Part shown: positions 15,181-23,102 of the stretch, piece after piece
Layout: every line of letters begins with the position of its first letter
Position numbering within the stretch: the first letter of the stretch is position 1
Assembly: GCF_017877135.1 (NCBI RefSeq)
Contig: NZ_JAGIPH010000004.1
Coordinates: 62,001 to 126,000, forward strand
Direction: 5' to 3'
Source: Neorhizobium galegae
Lineage (GTDB): Bacteria; Pseudomonadota; Alphaproteobacteria; Rhizobiales; Rhizobiaceae
Length of the DNA stretch: 64,000 nt
The notes under the pieces: model-generated
Databases searched by the model: none
Told to the model about the DNA's origin: nothing
The model's input: the letters and a program-made list of their open reading frames with translations, nothing else
Translations under genes and position numbers: made by a program

Positions 15181-16889
15181 TAGAGATTATGTCCCATAGA
15201 AATGACGGCTTTGATGCCGATGTCATCATTATAGGCGCAGGTCCCATCGGTCTCACCACGGCCTGTGCGCTCGCTCATCATGGCGTCGATTTCCGCCTGT
15301 TCGAAAGGCGCAAAACGCCGCGTACCCACTCGCGCGCCAATAATGTCTGGGCGCGTCCGCAGGAGCTTCTGGCAAGCATCGGCGTGCGCGATGCGCTTGC
15401 GGAAAAATCCTACCGCATCACCAAGGTGAACACGCTTCTGAACGGTCGTCCCGTCGATCCGGTCGATGTCGCGGGCGTGCCGAGCCCTTATGGTCCGGTG
15501 CTTTACAGCGGCCAGAACGTCATCGAGGAAACGCTTTCGGCAGAGATCGAAAAGGCGGGCCGCCATGTCGAGCGCGGTCGCCAGGTCCTGTCTTTCGTGC
15601 AGGACGCAGACGGTGTGCTGGTCACCATTGGAACCGCCAGCGACGACGAAAACCATTCCATCATCGAACCCGTCGAGACGCTGCGCTGCCGCTACCTGAT
15701 CGGCGCCGATGGCAATTCCGGTTTCGTGCGCAAGGAACTGGGTCTCGAGTTCGAGCACGAGACGTTGCCGAATGTCATCAGCCGCCAGATCGATGCAAAG
15801 CTCTCCTGGCGTCGCTCCACCGATCAGGACCGTATCTGGCTGTTCTACTTTCACCGCGGCTTCGCCGGCGTGCTGCCGGTGTGGGAGGGCTATCACCGCA
15901 TGTTCTTCCTGTCCGACGACACCGGCATTCTTGACCGGGACCCGACGCTTGAAGAGTTGCAGGCTGCTGCCCGGGAGGTGACGGAAGACGAGACGCTCAC
16001 CTTCAGCGATCCGATCTGGATCAATCACACCCGATTTCAGCATGGCGCCGCAGAGCACTATGCAAAAGACCGCGTGTTCCTCGTCGGCGATTCCGGCCAT
16101 GAGTCGCTGCCGACCGGCGGCCAGGGCATGAATTCCGGCTTCCACGACGCTGTCGCCATCGCCTGGCGATTGGCCATGGTGCTGAACGGCAATGCCGGCA
16201 AAGCAGCGCTTGATTCCTATGATGCGGAGCGGGGTGGAGAGCATCGTCGTCTCGATGACCAGCAGCTGCGTGGCTTCAAGAACAGCATCTATCGCGGCTC
16301 CCTCAAAGACGCCGCCATGGATCTCGCCGCCCGTGTCATTCCTGACATCGGAACCCTGATCCAGGGCACCGACGACCTGCAGCAATTGTCGGTCACCTAT
16401 CCGGACAGCCCGCTGAACGAGGACCACCTCACCGGTCTCACCGATAAGATCACGGGCGGCGATCCCAAGGCGGGCGACCGTGCTCCCGATGCCCCGGTGA
16501 TTGCGAGGGATGGCAGCTCGACATCCTTGTTCCGGCAGATCTACAACCCCGACGGCTTGAGCTGGGGCTGGTCGCTTCTGGCTTTTGACGGACGCGACCA
16601 GAATGCGCTTCCTCTCCTCCGCGACGCTTGCGCCGAGGTGAAGGACTGGGATTTCGTGCGCCCGCGGCTTGTCCTCGCCGCGGCCGTGCCGGAGGAGAGC
16701 GACCCGACCTCGTTCTCCGATCTGGACCATGAGGCACACGCTGCCTATGGGCTCAACAAGCCTTCCCTGGTGCTGGTGCGGCCCGACGGGCATATCGCCT
16801 TTCGTGGCGGCGCCGATAGGCCCGAAAGGCTTCGCGCCTATTGCCAGAGGGTCTTTGGTGATCCCGCAATACGGGCAAAGCTTGCTTGA
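15177..16889 (+). CDS. FAD-dependent aromatic hydroxylase (PheA/TfdB-like monooxygenase)
   Basis: A 570-residue class A flavin monooxygenase. The dinucleotide site IIIGAGPIGLTTA is near residue 20, the second FAD motif is GADGNSGFVRKELG, and the ribityl-binding GD motif is GDSGHESLPTGGQGMNSGF. The last 150 residues form the thioredoxin-like domain typical of phenol hydroxylases and TfdB. It adds one oxygen to an aromatic ring using NAD(P)H. ATG 15177 overlaps the marR stop; an alternative ATG at 15189 is possible. The partner regulator and the neighbouring reductases suggest a role in detoxifying a phenolic compound. Confidence 0.85.
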   Translation: MIEIMSHRNDGFDADVIIIGAGPIGLTTACALAHHGVDFRLFERRKTPRTHSRANNVWARPQELLASIGVRDALAEKSYRITKVNTLLNGRPVDPVDVAGVPSPYGPVLYSGQNVIEETLSAEIEKAGRHVERGRQVLSFVQDADGVLVTIGTASDDENHSIIEPVETLRCRYLIGADGNSGFVRKELGLEFEHETLPNVISRQIDAKLSWRRSTDQDRIWLFYFHRGFAGVLPVWEGYHRMFFLSDDTGILDRDPTLEELQAAAREVTEDETLTFSDPIWINHTRFQHGAAEHYAKDRVFLVGDSGHESLPTGGQGMNSGFHDAVAIAWRLAMVLNGNAGKAALDSYDAERGGEHRRLDDQQLRGFKNSIYRGSLKDAAMDLAARVIPDIGTLIQGTDDLQQLSVTYPDSPLNEDHLTGLTDKITGGDPKAGDRAPDAPVIARDGSSTSLFRQIYNPDGLSWGWSLLAFDGRDQNALPLLRDACAEVKDWDFVRPRLVLAAAVPEESDPTSFSDLDHEAHAAYGLNKPSLVLVRPDGHIAFRGGADRPERLRAYCQRVFGDPAIRAKLA

Positions 16890-16894
16890 TGCAA

Positions 16895-17142
16895 CGCACC
16901 CCCGGTGGTGATGGTCTTCAGCTCCGACAGGGCTTGCGTGAGAAGTTCGATCGGGGCTGGAGCGGGGTTCTGCCGGAGATGCGCCATATGCAGCAGGCTG
17001 AATTCGACGCCACGAGATGCCGGCAAGGGAATGACGGCGACCTTGAACAAGACCGCACTCACGCCTTCGGCTCAGGATCGAAGGGCCGGCATCACCGCAA
17101 TCAGATCGTGCTGTCTCCCAGACACCCGCCTTCGCAGCTACC
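16895..17142 (-). pseudogene. LysR-type regulator C-terminal remnant
   Basis: Between the monooxygenase and the NTF2-like gene the minus strand encodes GRQHDLIAVMPALRS, a stop, then about 45 residues including VAVIPLPASRGVEFSLL and HLRQNPAP. This is the usual ending of LysR effector domains. The first two thirds of a LysR gene, including the helix-turn-helix, are absent and a stop interrupts the remaining frame. It is therefore a dead tail, probably of a regulator that once served this cluster. Confidence 0.55.
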
Positions 17143-17527
17143 GCCTGATCTGCTGAAGCTGCCTGTCGAAATCCGTCGGGTCGAAATAATCGCGCCACAC
17201 GGTGATTTGGCCGCCCTCCACGGTGAGCGTTCCCATCACCGGCAAGCTGATCGTGCCGCCATTTTCGTGCGTGAAGACGTCGATGCGTTCGTTGAGGACC
17301 AGCTTGCCAGAGGCGGCAATCTGGGTGACCTTCCAATCCACCTTGAAGGTTTTGCCGATACCGAAGTCGGCATGGAATTTGCGCACGCCTTCGCGTCCAA
17401 GGATGTCGGGAAACGGAACGTTGTCATAGAGCACATCGTCGGAGAGCATCGCCAGGGCCTCGTCGATGCGGTTGGCGCTCCAGTGGCCGAAAAACGTGTG
17501 GGCGATTTCAATGGGGGAAGCAGACAT
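17138..17527 (-). CDS. NTF2-like protein, limonene-epoxide-hydrolase family
   Basis: A 129-residue cone-shaped NTF2-fold protein. N-terminal IEIAHTFFGHWSANRIDEAL and the C-terminal WRDYFDPTDF match the limonene-1,2-epoxide hydrolase / SnoaL-like group, in which the Arg and Asp of the WRDYFD segment belong to the catalytic set. It may hydrolyse an epoxide or serve as a small ligand-binding enzyme. It is first in its group on this strand only in position; the genes upstream (F420-like reductase and SDR) run the same way with short gaps, suggesting one transcript of three genes. Confidence 0.75.
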   Translation of the reverse strand: MSASPIEIAHTFFGHWSANRIDEALAMLSDDVLYDNVPFPDILGREGVRKFHADFGIGKTFKVDWKVTQIAASGKLVLNERIDVFTHENGGTISLPVMGTLTVEGGQITVWRDYFDPTDFDRQLQQIRR

Positions 17528-17554
17528 CGTGTTTGACCTTTCGGGTGAGGGGTT

Positions 17555-18157
17555 TTAACCGATTTTCACGAGATTGAGGGCGGGCAGGGGGCCACCTGGA
17601 AACTGGGCGAGACGCGCGCCGAGAGACAGCGGGCCGAGATCGATACCGAAGAAACCCAGTGTCTCGATCAAAGCACCGACCTCCGCCTTGGCGCCGGCAT
17701 CGTCGCCCGAGTAGAAGAGGACACGCCTGCCGCCGTCGCTGGCCGGATCTCCCGCAACAAGCTGCGGCTGAAGGTGATTGAAGGCCTTCACGACGCGCGC
17801 GCCGGGTACCAAGCCTTCGAACACTTCCGAGGAAGCGCGGCCGTTGAGGTCGACCGGCTTGAACAGCGGGGCCTCTATCGGATTGTTGGTGTCGATGACG
17901 ATGCGACCGCCGAAATCCGGCAGGTCTGCGAGCGCAGCCGGCAGTTTCGACCAGTTGACCGCAACGAAGACGATGTCTTTCGAAGCGGCCTCCTGCCGGG
18001 TTCCCGCAGTGATGGTCGGCCCGAGCCTGGCTGCGGTGTCCGCCAGCGTTTCCGGTCCCCTGCTGTTGGAAAGGGTCGCAGCAATGCCGTGACGAGCGAG
18101 TGCCGTTGCAATGGCCAGGCCAATCTGCCCAGCGCCGATAATACCGATAGTAGACAT
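17555..18157 (-). CDS. NADPH-dependent F420-reductase-like oxidoreductase
   Basis: A 200-residue Rossmann protein of the NAD(P)-binding, F420-oxidoreductase-like family. The nucleotide motif is GIIGAGQIGLAIA at the extreme N-terminus, followed by NSRGPETL, which suits NADPH, and VVKAFNHLQPQL later, a family hallmark. Such proteins in bacteria without F420 act as NADPH-dependent reductases of unknown acceptors. It lies 27 bp upstream of the NTF2-like gene and 28 bp downstream of an SDR gene, in one apparent operon. Confidence 0.8.
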   Translation of the reverse strand: MSTIGIIGAGQIGLAIATALARHGIAATLSNSRGPETLADTAARLGPTITAGTRQEAASKDIVFVAVNWSKLPAALADLPDFGGRIVIDTNNPIEAPLFKPVDLNGRASSEVFEGLVPGARVVKAFNHLQPQLVAGDPASDGGRRVLFYSGDDAGAKAEVGALIETLGFFGIDLGPLSLGARLAQFPGGPLPALNLVKIG

Positions 18158-18185
18158 GTTCGTTCTCCGATTGTGACTGGAAAGG

Positions 18186-18938
18186 TCAGGCTGTCAGGCC
18201 ACCATCGGCGACGATGTCGGCACCGGTAATGAAGGCCGCCTCGGGGCTGGCGAGATAGGCGACGAGGCTTGCGATCTCCACGGGTTGCCCATAACGGCCA
18301 ATGGCCATTCCTGGGCCGACAATGGCCGCGACCGCGCCGTCCGCAGGGTTCATGTCGGTGTCGGTCGGGCCGGGATGCACGGTGTTGACCGTGATGCCCT
18401 TTGGTCCAAGATCGCGCACGAGACTGCGGTTGAAGCCCGTGATCGCGCCTTTGGTGAGCGTGTAGACGGAGGCGGTCGGGAAGGCTGCGTAGCGCGTCAT
18501 CGACGAGCCGATGTAGATGATGCGCCCACCCGGCTTCATATGGCGAACCGCTTCCTGGGTGGCGACGAAGACGCCTGTCACGTTGACGGCAATCATCCGC
18601 TCGTAGTCTTCGAACCTGTAGTCCTCGATCGGCGCGTTGACGGCAATGCCGGCATTGTTGACGAGAACGTCAAGCCCGCCGAAGGCTTCGACCGTGCGGG
18701 TGACCGCCGCCCGGACGGCCGCTGGGACACCTGCATCGGCTTCGATGGCGATCGCCTTGCCGCCGGCCGCCTCGATCTCAAGCACCACCTTGTTCGCACG
18801 CTCCGCAGACGCGCTGTAGGTCAGCGCCACCAAAGCGCCATCGGCGGCCAGGCGCTTGGCAATCGCCGCGCCGATCGAACGGGATCCGCCGGTAACAAGT
18901 GCAACTTTTCCGGAAAGGGGGTTGGATATCGCGGCCAT
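18186..18938 (-). CDS. SDR family NAD(P)-dependent oxidoreductase
   Basis: A 250-residue classical short-chain dehydrogenase/reductase: TGGSRSIGAAIAKRL cofactor site, NNAGIAVN, catalytic Ser in IYIGSS, and YTLTKGA with Tyr and Lys. GGAG precedes the ATG. It is the first gene of a three-gene minus-strand unit and is divergent from a LysR regulator gene with 108 bp between, so LysR control is likely. Substrate cannot be told. Confidence 0.87.
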   Translation of the reverse strand: MAAISNPLSGKVALVTGGSRSIGAAIAKRLAADGALVALTYSASAERANKVVLEIEAAGGKAIAIEADAGVPAAVRAAVTRTVEAFGGLDVLVNNAGIAVNAPIEDYRFEDYERMIAVNVTGVFVATQEAVRHMKPGGRIIYIGSSMTRYAAFPTASVYTLTKGAITGFNRSLVRDLGPKGITVNTVHPGPTDTDMNPADGAVAAIVGPGMAIGRYGQPVEIASLVAYLASPEAAFITGADIVADGGLTA

Positions 18939-19046
18939 GTCTTTTCACTCCATGAGGTCGTTGGATCTCACAATGGCGCACTTATTCCTTCTTGATTAGC
19001 GGGGTATGGCTTGTATGATTTTCAATGATTGCTTGAAGGGGCTGGA

Positions 19047-19991
19047 ATGGAAACGCTTGCCAATCTCGAATCCTTTGTTCGTAGCGCCGAGCACGGCAGC
19101 TTTTCGGGTGCCGCGCGTCGTCTGTCGCTGACGCCTGCAGCCGTCAGCCGCAATGTCGCGATGCTGGAGCGAAATCTGGGGGTCAGACTCTTTCACCGCT
19201 CGACCCGGCAACTCACGCTGACAGAGGCCGGAGAAAAGTTTCAGCTGTCGATTGCCGACAATCTGGAGGGCATTCAGGCGGCTATCGCCGCTCTCGCGAC
19301 AGATCGGGGAGAGCCGGGGGGCACGTTGAAGGTCAGCCTTGCACCCACATTCGGCGTTGCCCATATCCTGCCGCTGTTGCCCGGTTTCATGGAGCGGTAT
19401 CCGCGCATCCGGCCCGAATGGCATTTCGAGAACCGTCAGGTGGATCTCATCGCAGAAGGCTATGACGCCGCGATCGTCGGCGGCTTCGATCTGTCATCGG
19501 GCCTTGTCTCGCGCGCCTTGGCGCCCGCCCATATCATCCCCGTCGCCTCGCCATCCTATATGGCCAAACGGACATTCCCGCTCGATCCCTCCGGCCTGAA
19601 AGCGCTGGACGGCATCGTCATGCGCTCCTTGCAATCGGGCCGAACCCGGCACTGGACGATGCGGGACGTGACCGGTCGGGAAATGGCTGCACCGCTCTCC
19701 GAGACCATTGTCGTGAACGATCCAAATGCAATGCAGGAAGCGGCTCTTCTCGGCCTCGGCGTGGCCATGCTGGCGACGGCTGACGCGCATCCTGCACTGG
19801 AAGCCGGCAAACTGCTTCGTCTGGTGCCGCGGTGGTATTCCGACGCCGGCGCGATCTCCATTTATTATGGGTCACGCACGCTGATCCCTGCAAAGACACG
19901 CGTGTTTGTCGATTGGGTCGTTTCGGCCTTCAAGGAACAAAGGCTGGCGGAACGCTTTGCCGGAAGCCTCACGCCATCCAGTGGAGGGTGA
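19047..19991 (+). CDS. LysR-family transcriptional regulator
   Basis: A 314-residue LysR regulator. The helix-turn-helix is at residues about 1-60 (FVRSAEHGSFSGAARRL, then TPAAVSRNVAMLE and RLFHRSTRQLTLTEAG), followed by the periplasmic-binding-protein-like effector domain. Start ATG 19047 gives the standard N-terminus and has GAAGGGG upstream; a TTG six codons earlier is less likely. Divergent from the SDR unit, which it probably activates in response to a small ligand. Confidence 0.92.
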   Translation: METLANLESFVRSAEHGSFSGAARRLSLTPAAVSRNVAMLERNLGVRLFHRSTRQLTLTEAGEKFQLSIADNLEGIQAAIAALATDRGEPGGTLKVSLAPTFGVAHILPLLPGFMERYPRIRPEWHFENRQVDLIAEGYDAAIVGGFDLSSGLVSRALAPAHIIPVASPSYMAKRTFPLDPSGLKALDGIVMRSLQSGRTRHWTMRDVTGREMAAPLSETIVVNDPNAMQEAALLGLGVAMLATADAHPALEAGKLLRLVPRWYSDAGAISIYYGSRTLIPAKTRVFVDWVVSAFKEQRLAERFAGSLTPSSGG

Positions 19992-20195
19992 TGGTCGACG
20001 TCAGTGTCGCGACATCCCGGTCAAATCGTTGGTCTTTAATGCCTACGATGCCAACTGCGTCTGGGCACGCACTTGCCAGGTTTTTTGTCGAGCATCTCCG
20101 GCACCTGATCCGGAAGGTCTCGTTGGTGTCGAATCTGGGATGAAGGAATGTGCATTCAGCACTGTTTCTGTTCATTGCGCTCGTTCGCCATTTGA

Positions 20196-20213
20196 ATACA
20201 ATCATACAGGATG
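20196..20213. promoter_or_regulatory. GntR-type operator candidate upstream of the GntR gene
   Basis: ATACAATCATACAGGATG lies 49 bp before the GntR start at 20262. It matches the sites at 21477 and 35139 (shared pattern ATACAA, two or three variable bases, then AYACARRAT-like). Consistent with autoregulation. Confidence 0.55.
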
Positions 20214-20261
20214 CTAAGCGCTGCGGCAAAAGCAAACACAGGCATCATTGGGGGAAACACC

Positions 20262-20978
20262 ATGAATCAGGACGGACCGGACATCGGAGCCGTGGAAACC
20301 CTGAGGCAGCCCAAGCGGATCTCTCTGTCCGAGGGCGTGGCCGATTCCATTGCCGAAGCCATTTCCACGCGCGTCATCCAGCCGGGTGAGCGGGTGGTCG
20401 AAACGACGCTTGCGGAAAAGCTCGGCGTCAGCCGCGTTCCGATCCGCGAGGCCCTCAAGGTGCTGCATGCGCAGGGCATCCTCAGCGGCGGCGGGCACAA
20501 GGGCTATCGCATTGCGGCCTTCGATCCGCAAGTGACCCAGCAGGTGATGGAAGCCCGGCTTGCGCTGGAATCCATCCTCCTGCGCGACGCGATCGAGAAC
20601 TGGCGCAGCGGCGTGGAAGACGTCGGTGTGCTGCAGAAGGCGATCGACGAGATGCGCACCTCCGCAAGGGCCGGCAATGTCAGGGCTTCGCTGCTGGCGG
20701 ATCTGGAGTTTCACCGAAGCATCCGCCTTGCCGCCCGCAACACGATTGTCGGCACCCTCTGGGATACGATTGCCCGGCACGTGATGATCGTCTTCAATCT
20801 CGACCGCTACCGCGACAATGATCTCGAGGCGATCCCGAAGCAGCACGAGGAATTTCGCCAGTTCATTCTGGCGGAGGTCGCCAAGCCGTCCTCGCGCTTC
20901 GGCGATATTGCCAAGGCGCTCGAGGATCACATGCTGCTGATCGAGCGGACCAAGCGCCGCAACGGGCAATTTTCCTGA
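20262..20978 (+). CDS. GntR-family regulator, FadR/FCD type
   Basis: A 238-residue regulator. The N-terminal winged helix shows AISTRVIQPGERVVETTLAEKLG and SRVPIREALKVLHAQGIL; the C-terminal all-helical FCD domain (residues about 95-230, with DLEFHRSIRLAARNTIV) binds a small carboxylate, usually with a metal. Start ATG 20262 has GGGGGAA upstream. A motif in its own promoter recurs at the RidA/SDR promoter and at the central divergent promoter of the 23-50 kb locus, so it is the best candidate for the master regulator of that locus. A second GntR at 40926 is the alternative. Confidence 0.9.
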   Translation: MNQDGPDIGAVETLRQPKRISLSEGVADSIAEAISTRVIQPGERVVETTLAEKLGVSRVPIREALKVLHAQGILSGGGHKGYRIAAFDPQVTQQVMEARLALESILLRDAIENWRSGVEDVGVLQKAIDEMRTSARAGNVRASLLADLEFHRSIRLAARNTIVGTLWDTIARHVMIVFNLDRYRDNDLEAIPKQHEEFRQFILAEVAKPSSRFGDIAKALEDHMLLIERTKRRNGQFS

Positions 20979-20983
20979 TCGAC

Positions 20984-21012
20984 GTGCGCGGGCGGCACCA
21001 GTCCTGCCCGTG
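20984..21012. terminator. possible bidirectional terminator hairpin
   Basis: GCGCGGGC and GCCCGTGC can pair (one wobble) across a short loop in the 37-bp gap between the convergent GntR and RidA-like genes. No clear T-run follows, so this is a weak call. Confidence 0.35.
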
Positions 21013-21015
21013 CCG

Positions 21016-21420
21016 TCACGCTGTCGCCGCCGGCCCTACGTAGACTGTAATCTCCACCTCGACCTTGACATGGGCGGAGCCGAGGCCGGCCACGATCATG
21101 CCGGTGTGCGGCGGGCGATGGGCCCCGAAGAAGGCCAGCCGCTCGCGCGTCACCGCCGGCGCATCCTCCCGGTTGACCAGCAGGGTGCTGATCCGGACAA
21201 CCTCTTCGCGGCGGGCGCCGATATGGGCGAGGATGCGGTCGATGTTGCGATAGATCTGCGCCGCCTGAGCACCCGCATCCTCGCCGCCCACCCAGTTGCC
21301 ATCGACATCCCGTGCCACCTGTCCCGCCACGAAGGCAAAACCTCCGGCCAGCGCCACATGTTCGTATCCTGCCACGCGGTTGACATCCGCCGGGCTGGTC
21401 AGGGTCACTCCCTCATGCAT
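21016..21420 (-). CDS. RidA/YjgF-family protein lacking the catalytic Arg
   Basis: A 134-residue Rid protein: GGFAFVAGQVARD, QIYRNIDRILA, and the C-terminal VKVEVEITVYV strand. True RidA enamine/imine deaminases carry Arg in the segment P-A-R before that strand; here the equivalent segment reads RPPHTGMIV, with His in its place, so it probably belongs to a Rid subgroup without standard 2-aminoacrylate deaminase activity. It is divergent from the SDR pair and shares their promoter region with a GntR-type site. It may process an imine produced by the locus's amino-acid chemistry. Confidence 0.8.
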   Translation of the reverse strand: MHEGVTLTSPADVNRVAGYEHVALAGGFAFVAGQVARDVDGNWVGGEDAGAQAAQIYRNIDRILAHIGARREEVVRISTLLVNREDAPAVTRERLAFFGAHRPPHTGMIVAGLGSAHVKVEVEITVYVGPAATA

Positions 21421-21471
21421 CCCATGCTCCTCCCCCGTCTCTCTCGTGAGAGCAAGCTTACGAAAAATATA

Positions 21472-21494
21472 TTGTAATACAAGTATACAAAAAT
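21472..21494. promoter_or_regulatory. GntR-type operator candidate in the RidA/SDR promoter
   Basis: TTGTAATACAA (21472-21482) is a palindrome around one A. It overlaps ATACAAGTATACAAAAAT at 21477-21494, which matches the sites at 20196 and 35139. It lies in an AT-rich 111-bp space between RidA-like (start 21420) and SDR (start 21532) genes, where TATACT- and TACAAT-like -10 elements for both directions overlap it. Confidence 0.6.
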
Positions 21495-21531
21495 TATGGT
21501 GACTGCATCACAAAACACAAGGAGTAGACCG

Positions 21532-22296
21532 GTGAGACTGGAAGGAATGGTGGCCGTCATTACGGGTGGCGCCGGCGGCATGGGGCGCGATACGGCGCTG
21601 CTGTTTGCCCGCGAAGGTGCCGCGGTGGTGGTGGGCGATGTCAATGACGCGGCGGGTCAGGCCCTTGCCGGCGAAGTGGCCGCCGCGGGCGGGCGGCTTG
21701 CCTATGTTCACTGCGATGTTTCGAAGGAAAAGGATGTCGTCGATCTGATTGCCACAGCCGAAACCCGGTTCGGCAAGCTGGACACCATCTTCAACAATGC
21801 CGGTGTGGAGCAGCCGGTCACGCCCTCCACGGAGGTGTCGGAAGACCTCTTCGACCGGGTCACCTCGATCAACCTCAAGGGGACCTTCTTCGGCTGCAAG
21901 CATGCGCTGCCGGCGCTTTTGCGCAATGGCGGCGGCACCATCGTCAACAATTCCTCCGTCAGCGCCTTTGCCAATGTGGGCGGCAACCTTTCCTATGCGG
22001 CATCGAAGGGCGGCATCATGTCGATGACGCGCGTGATCGCCATCGAATATGCCGGGCGCAACATCCGCTGCAACGCGATCAATCCGGGCGTCATCGATAC
22101 CGACATGAACCGTCGCAACAAGGCGCTTGCCAGCGACCCGGATGCCGTCGAGCAGACGTGGCGTAGCATCACGCCGATGGGCCGCATGGGCACGGGCAAC
22201 GAGATCGGCGAGGCCGTGCTGTTTCTCGCCTCTGCCCAGTCCTCCTTCGTCACGGGGATCGGTCTCGTCATCGATGGTGGGAGGATTGCCACGTGA
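21532..22296 (+). CDS. SDR family oxidoreductase
   Basis: A 254-residue short-chain dehydrogenase: ITGGAGGMGRDTALLF cofactor motif, NNAGVEQP, catalytic Ser in NNSSVSAF and YAASKGG. I use GTG 21532, which has AAGGAG upstream and gives the standard N-terminus; an ATG at 21496 is in frame but would start inside the promoter and overlap the operator. It overlaps the next SDR gene by 4 bp, so the two are translated together. Both probably oxidise hydroxyl groups in the same pathway. Confidence 0.88.
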   Translation: MRLEGMVAVITGGAGGMGRDTALLFAREGAAVVVGDVNDAAGQALAGEVAAAGGRLAYVHCDVSKEKDVVDLIATAETRFGKLDTIFNNAGVEQPVTPSTEVSEDLFDRVTSINLKGTFFGCKHALPALLRNGGGTIVNNSSVSAFANVGGNLSYAASKGGIMSMTRVIAIEYAGRNIRCNAINPGVIDTDMNRRNKALASDPDAVEQTWRSITPMGRMGTGNEIGEAVLFLASAQSSFVTGIGLVIDGGRIAT

Positions 22297-23021
22297 GCGG
22301 GGTTCTTCAGGGAAAGGTGACGGTCGTCACCGGTGCTGCCCGCGGCCTCGGCCGCGCAATCGCCAGGGCCTATGCGGCGGAGGGCGCGATCGTCTACGCG
22401 CTCGATGTGCTGGAGGACGAAGTGGCGACGCTGAGGGCCGAGCCGGGGGATCTGCGTCCCGGTCGTCTCGATCTGGCCGATCCTGCCGATATCGAGCAGG
22501 TGATGGCGGCGATCGAGGCGGAGGCGGGTCGGATCGACGTGCTCGTCAACAATGCCGGCATCATCTTCTTCAAGCCGGTGGAAGAGGTGTCGCTCGCCGA
22601 TTGGGACCTGTTGATGAACATCAACCTGCGCGGGGCCTTTCTCTGCTGCCGGGCGGTGGCGCCGGGCATGAAGGCACGGCGCAGCGGCGCCATCATCAAC
22701 GTGTCGAGCAATGCCGGCATCAAGGGCGATACGGACGAAAGCGCCTACTGCGCCTCGAAATTCGGGCTGGAAGGTCTGTCGCGGGCGCTGGCCGTGGAGT
22801 TTGCCCCCTACAATGTCTCGGTCAATTCGATCACGCCCGGCCATCCCATGCATACGGCGATGAGCGAGATCACCTACAGCGCAGAACTGCGCAAGATCTG
22901 GAAGGACCCGATCGAGCTGACGCCGGCCTTCGTCCATCTGGCGCTGCAGGATGCCTCCGGCATCACCGACCAGCGCATCCGTGCCTGGGACATGGTGGTG
23001 GAGCTTGGCAAGGGCGGGTGA
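22293..23021 (+). CDS. SDR family oxidoreductase
   Basis: A 242-residue short-chain dehydrogenase: VTGAARGLGRAIARAY, NNAGIIFF, INVSSNAG, and YCASKFG. It begins with a GTG inside the stop of the preceding SDR gene. The two neighbours are only moderately alike, so they probably do different steps. It converges with the M14 peptidase gene, with a strong hairpin in the gap. Confidence 0.87.
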   Translation: MSGVLQGKVTVVTGAARGLGRAIARAYAAEGAIVYALDVLEDEVATLRAEPGDLRPGRLDLADPADIEQVMAAIEAEAGRIDVLVNNAGIIFFKPVEEVSLADWDLLMNINLRGAFLCCRAVAPGMKARRSGAIINVSSNAGIKGDTDESAYCASKFGLEGLSRALAVEFAPYNVSVNSITPGHPMHTAMSEITYSAELRKIWKDPIELTPAFVHLALQDASGITDQRIRAWDMVVELGKGG

Positions 23022-23070
23022 TCCGCCCGCCCGTCTTTTGTCTCTTGTCTTTCGCCTTCGGAAACGGGCA

Positions 23071-23096
23071 GGGCGGTGGGTATCGACCCACCGCCC
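23071..23096. terminator. terminator hairpin between convergent genes
   Basis: GGGCGGTGGGT, loop ATCG, ACCCACCGCCC: an 11-bp perfect GC-rich stem in the gap between the SDR gene and the M14 peptidase gene. There is no long T-run, but its place at two converging gene ends suggests it stops both transcripts. Confidence 0.6.
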
Positions 23097-23102
23097 TCAA
23101 GC

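Noticed and set aside
15165-17336. A 723-codon open frame antisense to the monooxygenase gene
   Set aside because: It lies opposite a well-recognised FAD monooxygenase and reads as low-complexity Arg/Gly-rich protein with no family features; GC-rich coding DNA often leaves the opposite strand open.
19992-20261. A small gene on the minus strand between LysR and GntR genes (88 codons)
   Set aside because: No ribosome site, no recognisable domain, and it runs through the likely GntR promoter and operator.
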